Shown here: positions 39,592 through 48,262 of the stretch, one piece after another
Layout: every line of letters begins with the position of its first letter
Position numbering within the stretch: the stretch's first letter is position 1
DNA from: Streptomyces djakartensis
Lineage (GTDB): Bacteria > Actinomycetota > Actinomycetes > Streptomycetales > Streptomycetaceae
Direction of reading: 5' to 3'
Assembly (NCBI RefSeq): GCF_014651075.1
Contig: NZ_BMWE01000005.1
Span: 346,175 to 410,174 of the forward strand
Length of the DNA stretch: 64,000 nt
Made by a program: the position numbers and the translations under genes
The notes under the pieces: generated by a model
The model's database searches: none
The model's input: the letters and a program-made list of their open reading frames with translations, nothing else
Told to the model about the DNA's origin: nothing

Positions 39592-42501
39592 ATGGTGAAC
39601 GTCGAACGCACGCCACCGGACTGCCCTGGGGGACATGACGGCATGCCGGAGAGTGGCGCCGGGCTCCACCTCCAGGACCAGCTCGAGATCCTCATCCAGG
39701 ACTTCCGCACCAGCGCCGAGCCGCCGATGCCGGTGTTCGTCGTGCACGCCCAGGACGGCGCGGACGACGACGCGGTGACCGGACTGGTCCGGCAGCTGCA
39801 CGCGGGCCAGGAGGCGCACCGCACGCGCTGCGCGGTGGCGCAGGACACCTACGAGGGTGCCACCGAGGTGCGCCGGGCCGCGGCCATGGTGCGGGCGCTG
39901 AGCGATCCGAAGAGGTGGGGCGGCCCGAAGGCGGTCTACCGGCGCTACGCCTTTCCGCGGCTGCGGCTGGTGCACGCCATCGACGACGCGGTGGCGGCGC
40001 TGGGCGACACCTGGCCCGCGCCCGCCCCGGGCAGTCCCGAGGCCGGTCAGGACCAGCGGCAGCGGCTGCTGAACCAGCTGGCCCAGCAGCGCTGGCGGCC
40101 GAGGAACACCGCGCGCTGGCACTCGGGGCTGCCGCTGTTCGACATGGCGCACATCCTCCCGGCGAGCCTCGTGACCGTCCTCGCCGCGCTACTCGCCCGC
40201 AGCGAGTGGTACGTGGCGGTGGGCGCCGGTCTGGTCTTCCTGCTGCTGCTGACGGTCCTCAACTACGTCCTGCCGGGACGGGCGCCGATCTTCCTGTGGC
40301 TGCGCCGGGAGAGCCGCTGGTTCATGACGACGACCTTCCTCAGGGCACCGGACCAGGAGGATCCCACCGAGGTCTCGCTGCTCCGGCCGGTCCAGTCCTG
40401 GAAGGCGATCGCGGCCCGGGCGTACGACGTGGCCGAGGCGCTCACCGCGGGCGGCGACTTCCACCTCCAGCTGTGCGTGCTCGCGCTGCGGGAGGATTTG
40501 CGGGACAACCACCGCCGCTGGAGCTGGGACCTGCGCGGCTTCAAACGGACGCGCCCGCCGATGCTGTTCCTGCCGAACGCGGACACCCGCAACGGCGGCA
40601 TCGAGCTGATCCGGGCCATCAGCGACGTCCGCAGCCGGCGCAGCGAGCTCGATCCCCTGCTCGTGGTCGCCGGGGTGCGCGCCCAGGACGTGTCGCGCCT
40701 GGAGCGCAGCGTCATTCCGGCGGCAGCCGAGCCGGAGGCGATTCCGTCCAGGTTCAGCGACCGGTTGCGCACCTGGTACCGCGAGTGGGGGCGCAACCTG
40801 CGCGCCGAGCAGTCGCCCAGCCGGGAGCGGTCCGTCCTGCCCTGGGTGATGAAGATCCCGCTGCCGCACGACCAGCTCGCTCCCGTCCAGGAACGCAGCC
40901 GCCATCTGCGGGCCTCCACACGGCCCACGCCCGCCCGGCTGGTGTGGGCCCTGCACACTCTGGTCCTGGTGATCGTCCTGCTGACCGCCGGAACCGTCAT
41001 GCGGGCCGACGCCCTGCACGACCGGTACTGCTCGGCTTCCGTACTGACCGCCAACCGGGACACCCGGCGCGAGCGGACGCCCGGCGGCGGCACGGAGTGC
41101 ATCGGCATCGCGACGGACGGCGTCCGCTTCGCCGACTGGCTGCCCGTGCCCGGGCCCGCCGACGAGGTCAGTGCCCTGACGGCCGACGAGGGAACGCCCT
41201 GGACGGTCGACGACCTGGAGGACCTCATCGCCGGGCAGAACGACGACGTCCTCGACCACCACTCCGGCAAGTACGTCACCGTCGTCTACGCCGGGCCGCT
41301 CAGCGCCGACTCCTCGGACGGCTCCTCCCTCGTGAAGGGCGCCGAGGAGCTGGCGGGGGTGTATCTGGCGCAGGCCGTCATCAACAAGAACTCCAGCGTC
41401 AAGCTGCGGGTGCTGCTCGCCAACGGCGGCGTGGACCTGGGCCACCAGGAGGAGATGGCCGAGGCGGTCGCCGCGTACGCCGCCGAGGACCCGACCGTGG
41501 TGGGGGTCGTCGGCACCGGCCGCGACCTGAAGTCGAGCAGGGCGACGACCCGCACGCTGATGGAGGCCGGCCTGCCGATCGTCTCCGGCACGAACTCCGC
41601 CACCTATCTGCCCCGCGAGTTCGCCAACTGGTTCAGCCTGGCCGCCACGGACCAGTGGCAGACCGAACAACTCGGCCTGATCGCGGCCCAGTTGCGCACG
41701 CCGAAGCGGCGGCAGTACGCCCTCGTCCTCGCCCGCGACACGGCGAGGACCGACGACCTGTACACCGACGAACAGGCCCGGTACGGCCAGCTCATGCTGC
41801 GCCGGCACGGCTTCACCCTGCTCGATCAGCGCCGTTACACGCTCAGCGGCGGCAAGCCGGAACTCCGCTCGCACGCCCAGGAGATCTGCCGGGGCGGCCG
41901 GGTCCCGTCGGTGATCTACTTCGCCGGCCGGGTCGAGGACATCGATTCCCTGATGACCCACCTCGGCACCGAGCCGGGCTGCGCCGGGACGCCCCTGGCC
42001 ATCCTCACCGGCGACGACCTGTCCAAGGCCCGCTTCAGCGCCGGCGGGCCACCCGTCGCTCCGAAGGTCACGCTGTACCACGCGGCCCTGGCCGAGCTGA
42101 AGAAGGCCGCCGAGAGGACGACCTTCTACCTGGACGCCGCCGCGTACCTGCCGGGGCTGCGGGGCCACCGCCTGCGCTACGACAGCCCCGCCCTGGACAG
42201 CGGCCAGACCGCCCTGGCGCACGACGCCACCCGCGCCCTGTACTGGGCGGCCACCCGGGACGACCGGCCCCAGAGCCGCGCCTCGACCTGGGTGAACCTG
42301 CGCAACGTCAAGATCGAGGGCATGGCCACCGGCACCATCGACTTCACCGGCGCCCCGCTGTACGGCGACCGCGCCGGTCACAGCATCGTCCTCAAGGAGG
42401 TCAGCCGCGCCGAGGACGGCACCTCCACACTCCGCGTGGTGTGCAGCCGCGAAGCGGGGAACACCAAACGCCTCACGAGGAAGGAGTGCGCCCTTCGCTG
42501 A
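39592..42501 (+). CDS. large membrane protein with extracytoplasmic type-1 periplasmic-binding domain
   Basis: A 969-aa protein. Residues 1-185 are soluble and presumably cytoplasmic; two close membrane helices (about 187-228, LPASLVTVLAALLA and VGAGLVFLLLLTVLNYVL) are followed by a second cytoplasmic part (229-448). A third helix (VWALHTLVLVIVLLTAGTVM, about 450-470) places the C-terminal 500 residues outside. There, about 560-900 resembles a branched-chain-amino-acid-type binding protein (VVGVVGTGRD, PIVSGTNSATYLP, ALVLARDTARTDDLY). No kinase, cyclase or transporter motif is present. It looks like a ligand receptor with unknown output. ATG 39592 has GGGGGG upstream; GTG 39574 is an alternative. 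Confidence 0.85.
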   Translation: MVNVERTPPDCPGGHDGMPESGAGLHLQDQLEILIQDFRTSAEPPMPVFVVHAQDGADDDAVTGLVRQLHAGQEAHRTRCAVAQDTYEGATEVRRAAAMVRALSDPKRWGGPKAVYRRYAFPRLRLVHAIDDAVAALGDTWPAPAPGSPEAGQDQRQRLLNQLAQQRWRPRNTARWHSGLPLFDMAHILPASLVTVLAALLARSEWYVAVGAGLVFLLLLTVLNYVLPGRAPIFLWLRRESRWFMTTTFLRAPDQEDPTEVSLLRPVQSWKAIAARAYDVAEALTAGGDFHLQLCVLALREDLRDNHRRWSWDLRGFKRTRPPMLFLPNADTRNGGIELIRAISDVRSRRSELDPLLVVAGVRAQDVSRLERSVIPAAAEPEAIPSRFSDRLRTWYREWGRNLRAEQSPSRERSVLPWVMKIPLPHDQLAPVQERSRHLRASTRPTPARLVWALHTLVLVIVLLTAGTVMRADALHDRYCSASVLTANRDTRRERTPGGGTECIGIATDGVRFADWLPVPGPADEVSALTADEGTPWTVDDLEDLIAGQNDDVLDHHSGKYVTVVYAGPLSADSSDGSSLVKGAEELAGVYLAQAVINKNSSVKLRVLLANGGVDLGHQEEMAEAVAAYAAEDPTVVGVVGTGRDLKSSRATTRTLMEAGLPIVSGTNSATYLPREFANWFSLAATDQWQTEQLGLIAAQLRTPKRRQYALVLARDTARTDDLYTDEQARYGQLMLRRHGFTLLDQRRYTLSGGKPELRSHAQEICRGGRVPSVIYFAGRVEDIDSLMTHLGTEPGCAGTPLAILTGDDLSKARFSAGGPPVAPKVTLYHAALAELKKAAERTTFYLDAAAYLPGLRGHRLRYDSPALDSGQTALAHDATRALYWAATRDDRPQSRASTWVNLRNVKIEGMATGTIDFTGAPLYGDRAGHSIVLKEVSRAEDGTSTLRVVCSREAGNTKRLTRKECALR

Positions 42502-42509
42502 GCGCTGCC

Positions 42510-42917
42510 TCAGCCCTCGTCGGGTGTCAGCCGCAGCGCGATGCTGTTGATGCAGTACCGCTGGTCCGTGGGCGTGGGGTAGCCCTCGCCTTCGAAGACG
42601 TGCCCGAGGTGCGAGCCGCAGCGCGCGCAGCGCACCTCGGTCCGCACCATGCCGTGCGAACGGTCCTCGATCAGCTCCACCGCGTCGGTGTCCCTCGGGT
42701 CGAAGAAGGACGGCCAGCCGCAGTGGGACTCGAACTTGGTGTCCGAGGTGAACAGGTCCGCCCCGCAGGCGCGGCAGGAGTAGACGCCCCGGGTCTTGGT
42801 GTCCGTGTACTCACCGGTGAAGGCGGGCTCCGTGGCCGCCTGGCGCAGCACCGCGTACTCGCCCGGGCTCAGCTCCGCGCGCCACTGCTCGTCCGGCTTC
42901 TCGACGTCGTACGGCAT
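42510..42917 (-). CDS. msrB: peptide methionine (R)-S-oxide reductase MsrB
   Basis: A 135-aa enzyme that reduces methionine-R-sulfoxide in oxidised proteins. Two zinc-binding CxxC pairs (SCRAC and RCARC), the active-site Cys in RYCINSIAL and the conserved GWPSFF are all present. Length and start (MPYDVEKPDEQW) are typical. It follows murC by 14 bp on the same strand, so both are probably cotranscribed. Its 3' end faces the large receptor-like gene at 8 bp. Confidence 0.96.
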   Translation of the reverse strand: MPYDVEKPDEQWRAELSPGEYAVLRQAATEPAFTGEYTDTKTRGVYSCRACGADLFTSDTKFESHCGWPSFFDPRDTDAVELIEDRSHGMVRTEVRCARCGSHLGHVFEGEGYPTPTDQRYCINSIALRLTPDEG

Positions 42918-42931
42918 GAGCCTCCAGCCCC

Positions 42932-44323
42932 TCAGTTCGACAGACGGTCCAGGATGCGCGGGCCGAGGTCGGTGACATCGCCCGCTCCCATGGTGAGAAC
43001 GAGATCCCCCGGCTTCGCCATTCCCGCGATCACCGACGGCACGTCCGCCTTGTCGTGGACCGGCGTCACGTCGGCGCCCGCGGCCCGGGCCGCCTCGATG
43101 ATCAGCTCGCTGGTCACGCCGGGGATCGGGTCCTCTCGTGCCGGGTAGATGTCCAGCACCACGGAGGCGTCCGCGAGGGCCAGGGACTGCCCCATCTCCT
43201 TGCCAAGCTCCTGCGTCCTCGAGAACAGGTGCGGCTGGAAGACGACCAGGATGCGGGAGTCGCCCGCCGCCGAGCGCATCGCCTCCAGGTCGGCCGTCAT
43301 CTCCGTGGGGTGGTGGGCGTAGGAGTCGATCACCTGCACGCCGGCGGCCTCGCCCTTCAGCTGGAGCCGCCGTTTCACGCCCGTGTACGCCGCCAGCGCC
43401 CGGGCCAGCTCCCCGGCGGGGATGCCGAGCGCCACACCGGCCGCCAGCGCGGCCACCGCGTTGTGCGCGTAGTGGCGGCCGGGGACGGAGACCGTGAAGG
43501 TCAGCTCCTCACCCTCCAGCACCACCGTGACCTCGCTCTTCAGCCCCTGCGGCACGACCGACAGGATGCGCACGCCGGCGTCCTCGGACTCGCCGTACGT
43601 CACCACCCGCACGGCGCGCCCCGCGATCCGGCGGGTCAGCTCCCGGGCGCCCTCGTGGTCGGCGGTGATCACCAGGGTGCCGCCCTCGGTGACGCGGTCG
43701 ACGAACGTCTCGAACGACTCGTAGATCTCGTCCATCGAGGCGTAGTTCGCGTGGTGGTCGAGCTCGACGTTGAGGACGATCGCGACCTCGGGGGTGTACT
43801 TGTGGAAGCTGCGGTCCGATTCGTCCGCCTCGGCGACGAAGATCTCGCCCTCGCCGTGCAGCGCGTTGGAGCCGGGCGCGTCCAGGTCGCCGCCGATGGC
43901 GTAGGACGGCTTCAGGCCCAGCTCGCTCAGCGACACCGCCAGCATCGAGGTCGTGGTCGTCTTGCCGTGCGTACCGGCGACCGCGATCGGGCGCAGGCCG
44001 TCCATCAGGGCGGCGAGCGCGTCGGAGCGGTGCACGACGGGGATGCCGAGCTCGGCCGCGCGGGCCAGCTCGGGGTTGTCCTGCCGGATCGCCGACGACA
44101 CGACCACGCAGCTGGCGTCGTCGGCCAGGTGGTCCGCCGCGTGCCCGACGCGCACCGTCACACCCAGCGCCCGCAGTGCCTCGGCCGTCGCCGACTCCTT
44201 GGCGTCACTGCCCGCCACGACGGCCCCGCGCTGCGCGAGGATCTTCGCGATCCCCGACATCCCGGCCCCACCGATACCGATGAAGTGCGGTCGTTCCATG
44301 GCGGGGGGAAGGCCGGGTGCCAT
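42932..44323 (-). CDS. murC: UDP-N-acetylmuramate-L-alanine ligase MurC
   Basis: A 463-aa Mur ligase that adds L-Ala to UDP-MurNAc in peptidoglycan precursor synthesis. The N-terminal nucleotide-sugar domain has HFIGIGGAGMSGIA; the ATP-binding loop is AGTHGKTTTT (about residue 115-124); the central domain has EADESDRSF and NVELDHHANY; the C-terminal domain has DSYAHHPTE. ATG 44323 matches the family start MAPGLPPAM; TTG 44335 and ATG 44299 are alternatives. In this location it is not with other cell-division-wall genes; its neighbours are msrB and an uncharacterised small protein. It may be the only murC or a second copy. Confidence 0.93.
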   Translation of the reverse strand: MAPGLPPAMERPHFIGIGGAGMSGIAKILAQRGAVVAGSDAKESATAEALRALGVTVRVGHAADHLADDASCVVVSSAIRQDNPELARAAELGIPVVHRSDALAALMDGLRPIAVAGTHGKTTTTSMLAVSLSELGLKPSYAIGGDLDAPGSNALHGEGEIFVAEADESDRSFHKYTPEVAIVLNVELDHHANYASMDEIYESFETFVDRVTEGGTLVITADHEGARELTRRIAGRAVRVVTYGESEDAGVRILSVVPQGLKSEVTVVLEGEELTFTVSVPGRHYAHNAVAALAAGVALGIPAGELARALAAYTGVKRRLQLKGEAAGVQVIDSYAHHPTEMTADLEAMRSAAGDSRILVVFQPHLFSRTQELGKEMGQSLALADASVVLDIYPAREDPIPGVTSELIIEAARAAGADVTPVHDKADVPSVIAGMAKPGDLVLTMGAGDVTDLGPRILDRLSN

Positions 44324-44393
44324 GCAGATCTCCAAGAGCGTTCCGGGACGGTTAGCGCCCCCAGCCTATTGCCTGCGCGGGGCCCGGACGCCC

Positions 44394-44867
44394 CTACGCC
44401 TTGCTGTGCGAGAACAGCTTCAGCACCGGCACCCCCACCTTGTGCCGGGCGCGGGACGCCCAGTCGCGGTGGAAGAACTCCTCCACGTAGTGGGGGTCGG
44501 TCAGCACGATGACCTCGTCCGCGTCGGCCTCCTCGACCAGGGACTTCAGCGCGTCCAGCGGATGATCCTCGATCAACCGCCCTTCGGCCGGGCTCCCGGA
44601 GGCCCGCAGCGCCGTGAGGGAGACCTCCAGGGCCCGCTGCCCCACGCTCAGCGCCTCCTGCCCCTCCGGTGTCTCCCCCTCGCGCACGGCCTCGTCGAGC
44701 TCGCCGAGCGCGACGTCGTCGATGGCCCGCAGCAGCCGGTCCGCCTGCTCGCCGCGCGGCTGGAGCAGCACCCGGAAGGCGACCTCCTCCTCCCCGTGCA
44801 AGGTGGTGACGAACTCCACGTCGGCGGACGTCAGGGCCTTTTCGATCATCAGTACGCTTGTGAACAC
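44394..44867 (-). CDS. conserved Streptomyces protein, often mislabelled indole-3-glycerol phosphate synthase
   Basis: A 157-aa soluble acidic protein (TSVLMIEKALTSADVEFVTT, then LLQPRGEQADRLLRAIDDVA, ending VPVLKLFSHSKA). Orthologues in Streptomyces carry the label indole-3-glycerol phosphate synthase in some annotations, but there is no TIM-barrel sequence and the protein is too short for TrpC. The C-terminal half (ADEVIVLTDPHYVEEFFHRD) resembles a universal-stress or Rossmann-like fold. GTG 44867 follows GAAGGG; ATG 44849 is possible. It lies 70 bp upstream of murC on the same strand, which suggests shared expression. Confidence 0.82.
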   Translation of the reverse strand: MFTSVLMIEKALTSADVEFVTTLHGEEEVAFRVLLQPRGEQADRLLRAIDDVALGELDEAVREGETPEGQEALSVGQRALEVSLTALRASGSPAEGRLIEDHPLDALKSLVEEADADEVIVLTDPHYVEEFFHRDWASRARHKVGVPVLKLFSHSKA

Positions 44868-45024
44868 ACCAGGCGCCCTTCTGCTCCGGGGGGCCTGTGG
44901 CCCCATGCCGTGGGCCGTGTGCCGGACCCTGCGGAAACCATCCTGCCCCGTGTTCGCCGCCGATGACCCGACCGGCGGCATCTGTACCGAGGAGCCGTTA
45001 CCCCGTGCCGCGGGATTCAGTACG

Positions 45025-45828
45025 TCAGGCCCGTGCGTACCTGGTGAACAGGAAGCCGTCCTCCTCCAGCATCGACACCAGCCCGAAGCGCTGCGGCACC
45101 GGGACTGCGGGGCCCCCGGCGATGCGCTGCGCCCCGCCCGCGGTGAGCATCGGGGAGACGGTCAGGCAGAGCTCGTCGAGCACACCGGCCGCCACCAGCT
45201 GCCCGAGCAGCCGCGGGCCGCCCTCGGTCAGCAGCCGGGTGTGGCCGAGGCCGGCGAGGGCCTGAACGGCACGGGCCGGATCCACGCCGACGCCGTCCCC
45301 GGCGGCCAGCACCCGCGCGCCCGCCCGCTCCGCGGCGGCGAGGCGGTCCGGGGCGGCCGAGGCTCCCGTGAGGATCAGGGTGGGTACCAGGGGCGAGGTG
45401 AACAGGGGGAGCGAGAAGTCCAGATCCAGGCTGGCGGTGATCACCGCGATCGCGGGTGCGGGGGTCTGCCCGGCCGCCTCGCGCGTCGCCGCGAACTCGG
45501 CACGCGCGCGGGCCGGGCGGTACCCCTCCCGGCGCACTGTTTCCGCGCCGACGACCACCACGTCCGCCAGGGCCCGCAGCGTGCCGAAGATCCGCATGTC
45601 GGCGGCGCTGGAGATGGGCTGCGAACGGCCGTCGTGCTGGGCTGCCCCGTCCAGGGTGGACACCATGTTGGCGCGCAGCCACGGCGCCGGCCCCTCGGGG
45701 CCCGGCTCGGGATAGGCGTAAGCCGCGGCCAGCTCGTCCAGGCTCCACTCCCGTCCGGCACGGTCCGCCACCCCCTCGCCGGGGCCCGGAGCTGCTGTTT
45801 CATCGGTCACAGGGAACAGACGTCGCAT
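45025..45828 (-). CDS. RibD C-terminal-type (pyrimidine) reductase family protein
   Basis: A 267-aa protein of the dihydrofolate-reductase-like RibD reductase family, which in riboflavin synthesis reduces the ribose of the pyrimidine intermediate with NADPH. Motifs: RANMVSTLDGAAQHDGRSQP, DVVVVGAETVRREGY, LLTEGGPRLLGQLVAAGVLD and the terminal GFLFTRYARA. No RibD deaminase domain is attached and no rib genes are nearby, so the substrate is uncertain. ATG 45828 lies 37 bp from the divergent zapE start. Confidence 0.9.
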   Translation of the reverse strand: MRRLFPVTDETAAPGPGEGVADRAGREWSLDELAAAYAYPEPGPEGPAPWLRANMVSTLDGAAQHDGRSQPISSAADMRIFGTLRALADVVVVGAETVRREGYRPARARAEFAATREAAGQTPAPAIAVITASLDLDFSLPLFTSPLVPTLILTGASAAPDRLAAAERAGARVLAAGDGVGVDPARAVQALAGLGHTRLLTEGGPRLLGQLVAAGVLDELCLTVSPMLTAGGAQRIAGGPAVPVPQRFGLVSMLEEDGFLFTRYARA

Positions 45829-45865
45829 GCCGTGCAGTGTTCCACGCGCCGTAGCATGGTGAACC

Positions 45866-46966
45866 GTGTCCTCTTCCCCCGCCCCCTCCGGTACCGGCCC
45901 GACAACCGACGCGGCCCCGCTTTCCCTGTGCGCCCGCGAGCCGCACGTTCCCGCGGACCGGCTGGTCGCCGAAATGGTGCCGCCGCCCCGGTTCGACTCG
46001 GTGCGCTTCAGCACGTACATCCCGGACCCGAACCAGCCCAGCCAGACGGAGGCCGTCCAGGTCCTGGAGAGCTTCGCGGCGGGTCTCGGCCCGGGCGCGG
46101 GCGGATCCGGCAAGCGGCGGCTGTTCGGATTCGGCAAGGCGGCGAAGCAGGCTCCGGCCGGCCCGCGCGGCGTCTACCTCGACGGCGGCTACGGCGTCGG
46201 CAAGACCCACCTGCTGGCGTCCCTGTGGCACGCCACCCCGGCCGAGCCGGAGCTCAAGGCCTTCGGCACCTTCGTGGAGCTGACCAACCTGGTCGGCGCC
46301 CTCGGGTTCCAGAAGACCGTCCAGACGCTGTCCGGCCACCGTCTGCTGTGCATCGACGAGTTCGAGCTCGACGACCCCGGTGACACCGTCCTGGTCTCCA
46401 CCCTGCTCGGCAAGCTCGTCGACGCGGGCGTGGCGCTCGCCGCCACCTCGAACACCCTGCCCGGCAAGCTCGGTGAGGGCCGGTTCGCCGCGGCCGACTT
46501 CCTGCGCGAGATCCAGGGCCTGTCGGCGCATTTCCGCCCCCTGCGCATCGACGGCGAGGACTACCGTCACCGCGGCCTGCCCAAGGCTCCGCCGCCCTAC
46601 TCCGACGAGCAGGTGACCAAGGCGGCGCACGCCACCGAGGGGGCCTCGCTCGACGCGTTCTCGCCCCTCCTGGAGCACCTCGCCCGGGTCCACCCCAGTC
46701 GCTACGGCGCTCTGACGGACGGAATCGAGGCCGTGTGCCTCACCGGGGTGCGGCCGGTTCCCGACCAGTCGACGGCCCTCAGGCTCGTCGTCCTCGCGGA
46801 CCGGCTCTACGACCGTGAGGTGCCCGTGATGGCCTCGGGTCTGCCCTTCGACCAGCTGTTCAGCGAGGAGATGCTGAACGGCGGCTACCGCAAGAAGTAC
46901 TTCCGGGCCATCTCCCGGCTCACGGCCCTGGCCCGCGACGCGGGCCGGCTCGCCGACCCCCGGTGA
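45866..46966 (+). CDS. zapE: AFG1-like ATPase ZapE
   Basis: A 366-aa AAA-type ATPase. Walker A is GGYGVGKTHLLASLW (about residue 108-115), Walker B is LLCIDEFELDDPGD and sensor residues lie in ALAATSNTLPGKLGEGRF. The C-terminal signature GLPFDQLFSEEMLNGGYRKKYFRAISRL is typical. In E. coli the homologue associates with the Z ring; in mitochondria AFG1 acts in protein quality control. GTG 45866 is used. The divergent gap to the reductase gene is only 37 bp, so their promoters must overlap the genes or each other. A perfect 14-bp dyad lies about 96 bp after the stop. Confidence 0.93.
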   Translation: MSSSPAPSGTGPTTDAAPLSLCAREPHVPADRLVAEMVPPPRFDSVRFSTYIPDPNQPSQTEAVQVLESFAAGLGPGAGGSGKRRLFGFGKAAKQAPAGPRGVYLDGGYGVGKTHLLASLWHATPAEPELKAFGTFVELTNLVGALGFQKTVQTLSGHRLLCIDEFELDDPGDTVLVSTLLGKLVDAGVALAATSNTLPGKLGEGRFAAADFLREIQGLSAHFRPLRIDGEDYRHRGLPKAPPPYSDEQVTKAAHATEGASLDAFSPLLEHLARVHPSRYGALTDGIEAVCLTGVRPVPDQSTALRLVVLADRLYDREVPVMASGLPFDQLFSEEMLNGGYRKKYFRAISRLTALARDAGRLADPR

Positions 46967-47062
46967 CCACAATCCCAATACCGCGCCAACTACCGTGAAG
47001 TAAGGGCTTTTTCAAGCCAGCCCAGCCACGGTTTTCAGGCTCTCTTCAGCTTGAAACACTAA

Positions 47063-47094
47063 GTTAACCCTGCAAACGGCTTTGCAGGGTTAAC
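47063..47094. terminator. perfect 14-bp dyad with 4-nt loop between zapE and the secreted-protein gene
   Basis: GTTAACCCTGCAAA and TTTGCAGGGTTAAC flank CGGC. The hairpin has a perfect 14-bp stem and is unusually AT-rich for this chromosome. It is placed where zapE transcription should end, and is followed by GTGTTTCTT. It could be the zapE terminator or an operator; the GTTAAC outer palindromes favour protein binding as a second role. Confidence 0.55.
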
Positions 47095-47113
47095 GTGTTT
47101 CTTGACCAGTGAT

Positions 47114-47130
47114 TGACCAACTGTTGGTCA
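47114..47130. promoter_or_regulatory. 17-bp palindromic operator upstream of the secreted-protein/carbonic anhydrase genes
   Basis: TGACCAAC-T-GTTGGTCA is a perfect palindrome with a single central base. A further half-site-like TTGACCA lies 10 bp to its left (47103-47109), so two or more protein dimers could bind. It lies 34 bp upstream of the ATG at 47165, where it would overlap a promoter. TTGACC within it could also serve as a -35 box. The cognate regulator is not in the window. Confidence 0.55.
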
Positions 47131-47164
47131 GCGCTAGACGTGTTGAGCATCCGGAGGGGGGCGC

Positions 47165-47593
47165 ATGTACCGAGGTACGACGGCACGGACCGTGGTTTCG
47201 CTGCTCTCCGCCGTCCTGCTCGCCCTCCAGTTCTTCGCTCCGGCAGCGTCCTTCGCAACCGCGCACTCCCCCAGTCAAGTCGAGGCCAAGCCCCAGACCG
47301 GAACCACACCCTCCGGCAAGTCCTCGCGTCCCGGGACCGAGTTCACCGGGAAGGCACTGCGCGACGAGATCGCCTCGTGCCGCGCCGGACACCACGGGGA
47401 CCCGACCGGTCCCCTGCGGACCCGTCTCCGCACCCACGCAGCCGACTCCGCGCCCCCGGCACCCGAGCGGCCGCCGCTCAGGCACATCCAGCCGACGGCG
47501 GAGGAACCGGTCACCCCCGGCGCCGCGCACCAACGCACGTCGAGATCCTCGGCGTCGCACACTCCGGCAGCGCTTCAGATCTTCCGCTGCTGA
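47165..47593 (+). CDS. small secreted protein of unknown function
   Basis: A 142-aa protein with a signal peptide (VVSLLSAVLLALQFFAPAAS, cleavage near 32) and a mature part rich in Pro, Thr, Ser and His, probably disordered. Two cysteines occur (ASC and the C-terminal IFRC). No domain is recognised. It has coding-type third-position GC and a clear start ATG 47165 after GGAGGGG. It precedes the carbonic anhydrase gene by 79 bp in the same direction, so coexpression is likely. Confidence 0.75.
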   Translation: MYRGTTARTVVSLLSAVLLALQFFAPAASFATAHSPSQVEAKPQTGTTPSGKSSRPGTEFTGKALRDEIASCRAGHHGDPTGPLRTRLRTHAADSAPPAPERPPLRHIQPTAEEPVTPGAAHQRTSRSSASHTPAALQIFRC

Positions 47594-47672
47594 GGATCAG
47601 AGCCGTTCACCCCCACCTCTGTCATGTCCGTCCGACGCGCCCCCACGCGCGCCAGGAGGAGTCACCACACTC

Positions 47673-48254
47673 ATGCAGCCCCTCATCGACAACGCCCGCA
47701 TGTTCGGACAGCGCCCTGAGGAGTTCGCCCGCCTCGCCGAGGGCCAGTCCCCCGACGTCCTGTTCATCACCTGCTCCGACTCCAGGGTCGTACCGGCCCT
47801 GATCACGGGCGCCCGGCCCGGCGAGCTCTTCGAGCTGCGCACAGCGGGCAACGTCGTCCCGCCGTACGCCTCCGCCACCCCCACCGGCGAGGCGGCCACC
47901 ATCGAGTACGCCGTCCAGGTGCTCGGCGTCCAGCACATCGTGGTGTGCGGCCACTCCCACTGCGGCGCCGTCGGCGCGGTGGTGCGCCACGACGATCTCG
48001 CCGCCGTACCCGCCGTGCGGGACTGGCTCGCCCACGCGGCGGACGAGCCCAAGTGCTCCGACCCCGGCGACCCGACGGTCGCCGAGGCGGTGCAGAACCA
48101 CGTGCTGACGCAGCTGCTGCGGCTGCGTTCCTACCCCTGCATCGAGCAGCGCCTCGAGGCGGGTGAACTCCAGCTGCACGGCTGGTACTACGAGGTCCAC
48201 ACCGGCGTCGTGCGGGAACACCGCGCGCAGTCCGACACGTTCGAGACGCTCTGA
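47673..48254 (+). CDS. beta-class carbonic anhydrase
   Basis: A 193-aa zinc enzyme interconverting CO2 and bicarbonate. Zinc ligands and the catalytic dyad appear in ITCSDSRVVP (Cys-Asp-Arg) and in VCGHSHCGAVGAV (His-x-x-Cys). Length and core match plant-type beta anhydrases. ATG 47673 lies 12 nt after GGAGGAG, a longer than normal spacer, but no closer start is in frame. The SulP transporter gene follows by 8 bp; this pairing is known for bicarbonate uptake systems. Confidence 0.95.
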   Translation: MQPLIDNARMFGQRPEEFARLAEGQSPDVLFITCSDSRVVPALITGARPGELFELRTAGNVVPPYASATPTGEAATIEYAVQVLGVQHIVVCGHSHCGAVGAVVRHDDLAAVPAVRDWLAHAADEPKCSDPGDPTVAEAVQNHVLTQLLRLRSYPCIEQRLEAGELQLHGWYYEVHTGVVREHRAQSDTFETL

Positions 48255-48262
48255 GGGGGCCG

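Noticed and set aside
44394..44867. Indole-3-glycerol phosphate synthase (TrpC)
   Set aside because: The protein is about 100 residues too short and shows none of the TIM-barrel phosphate or catalytic Lys/Glu motifs. The label is probably a propagated error.
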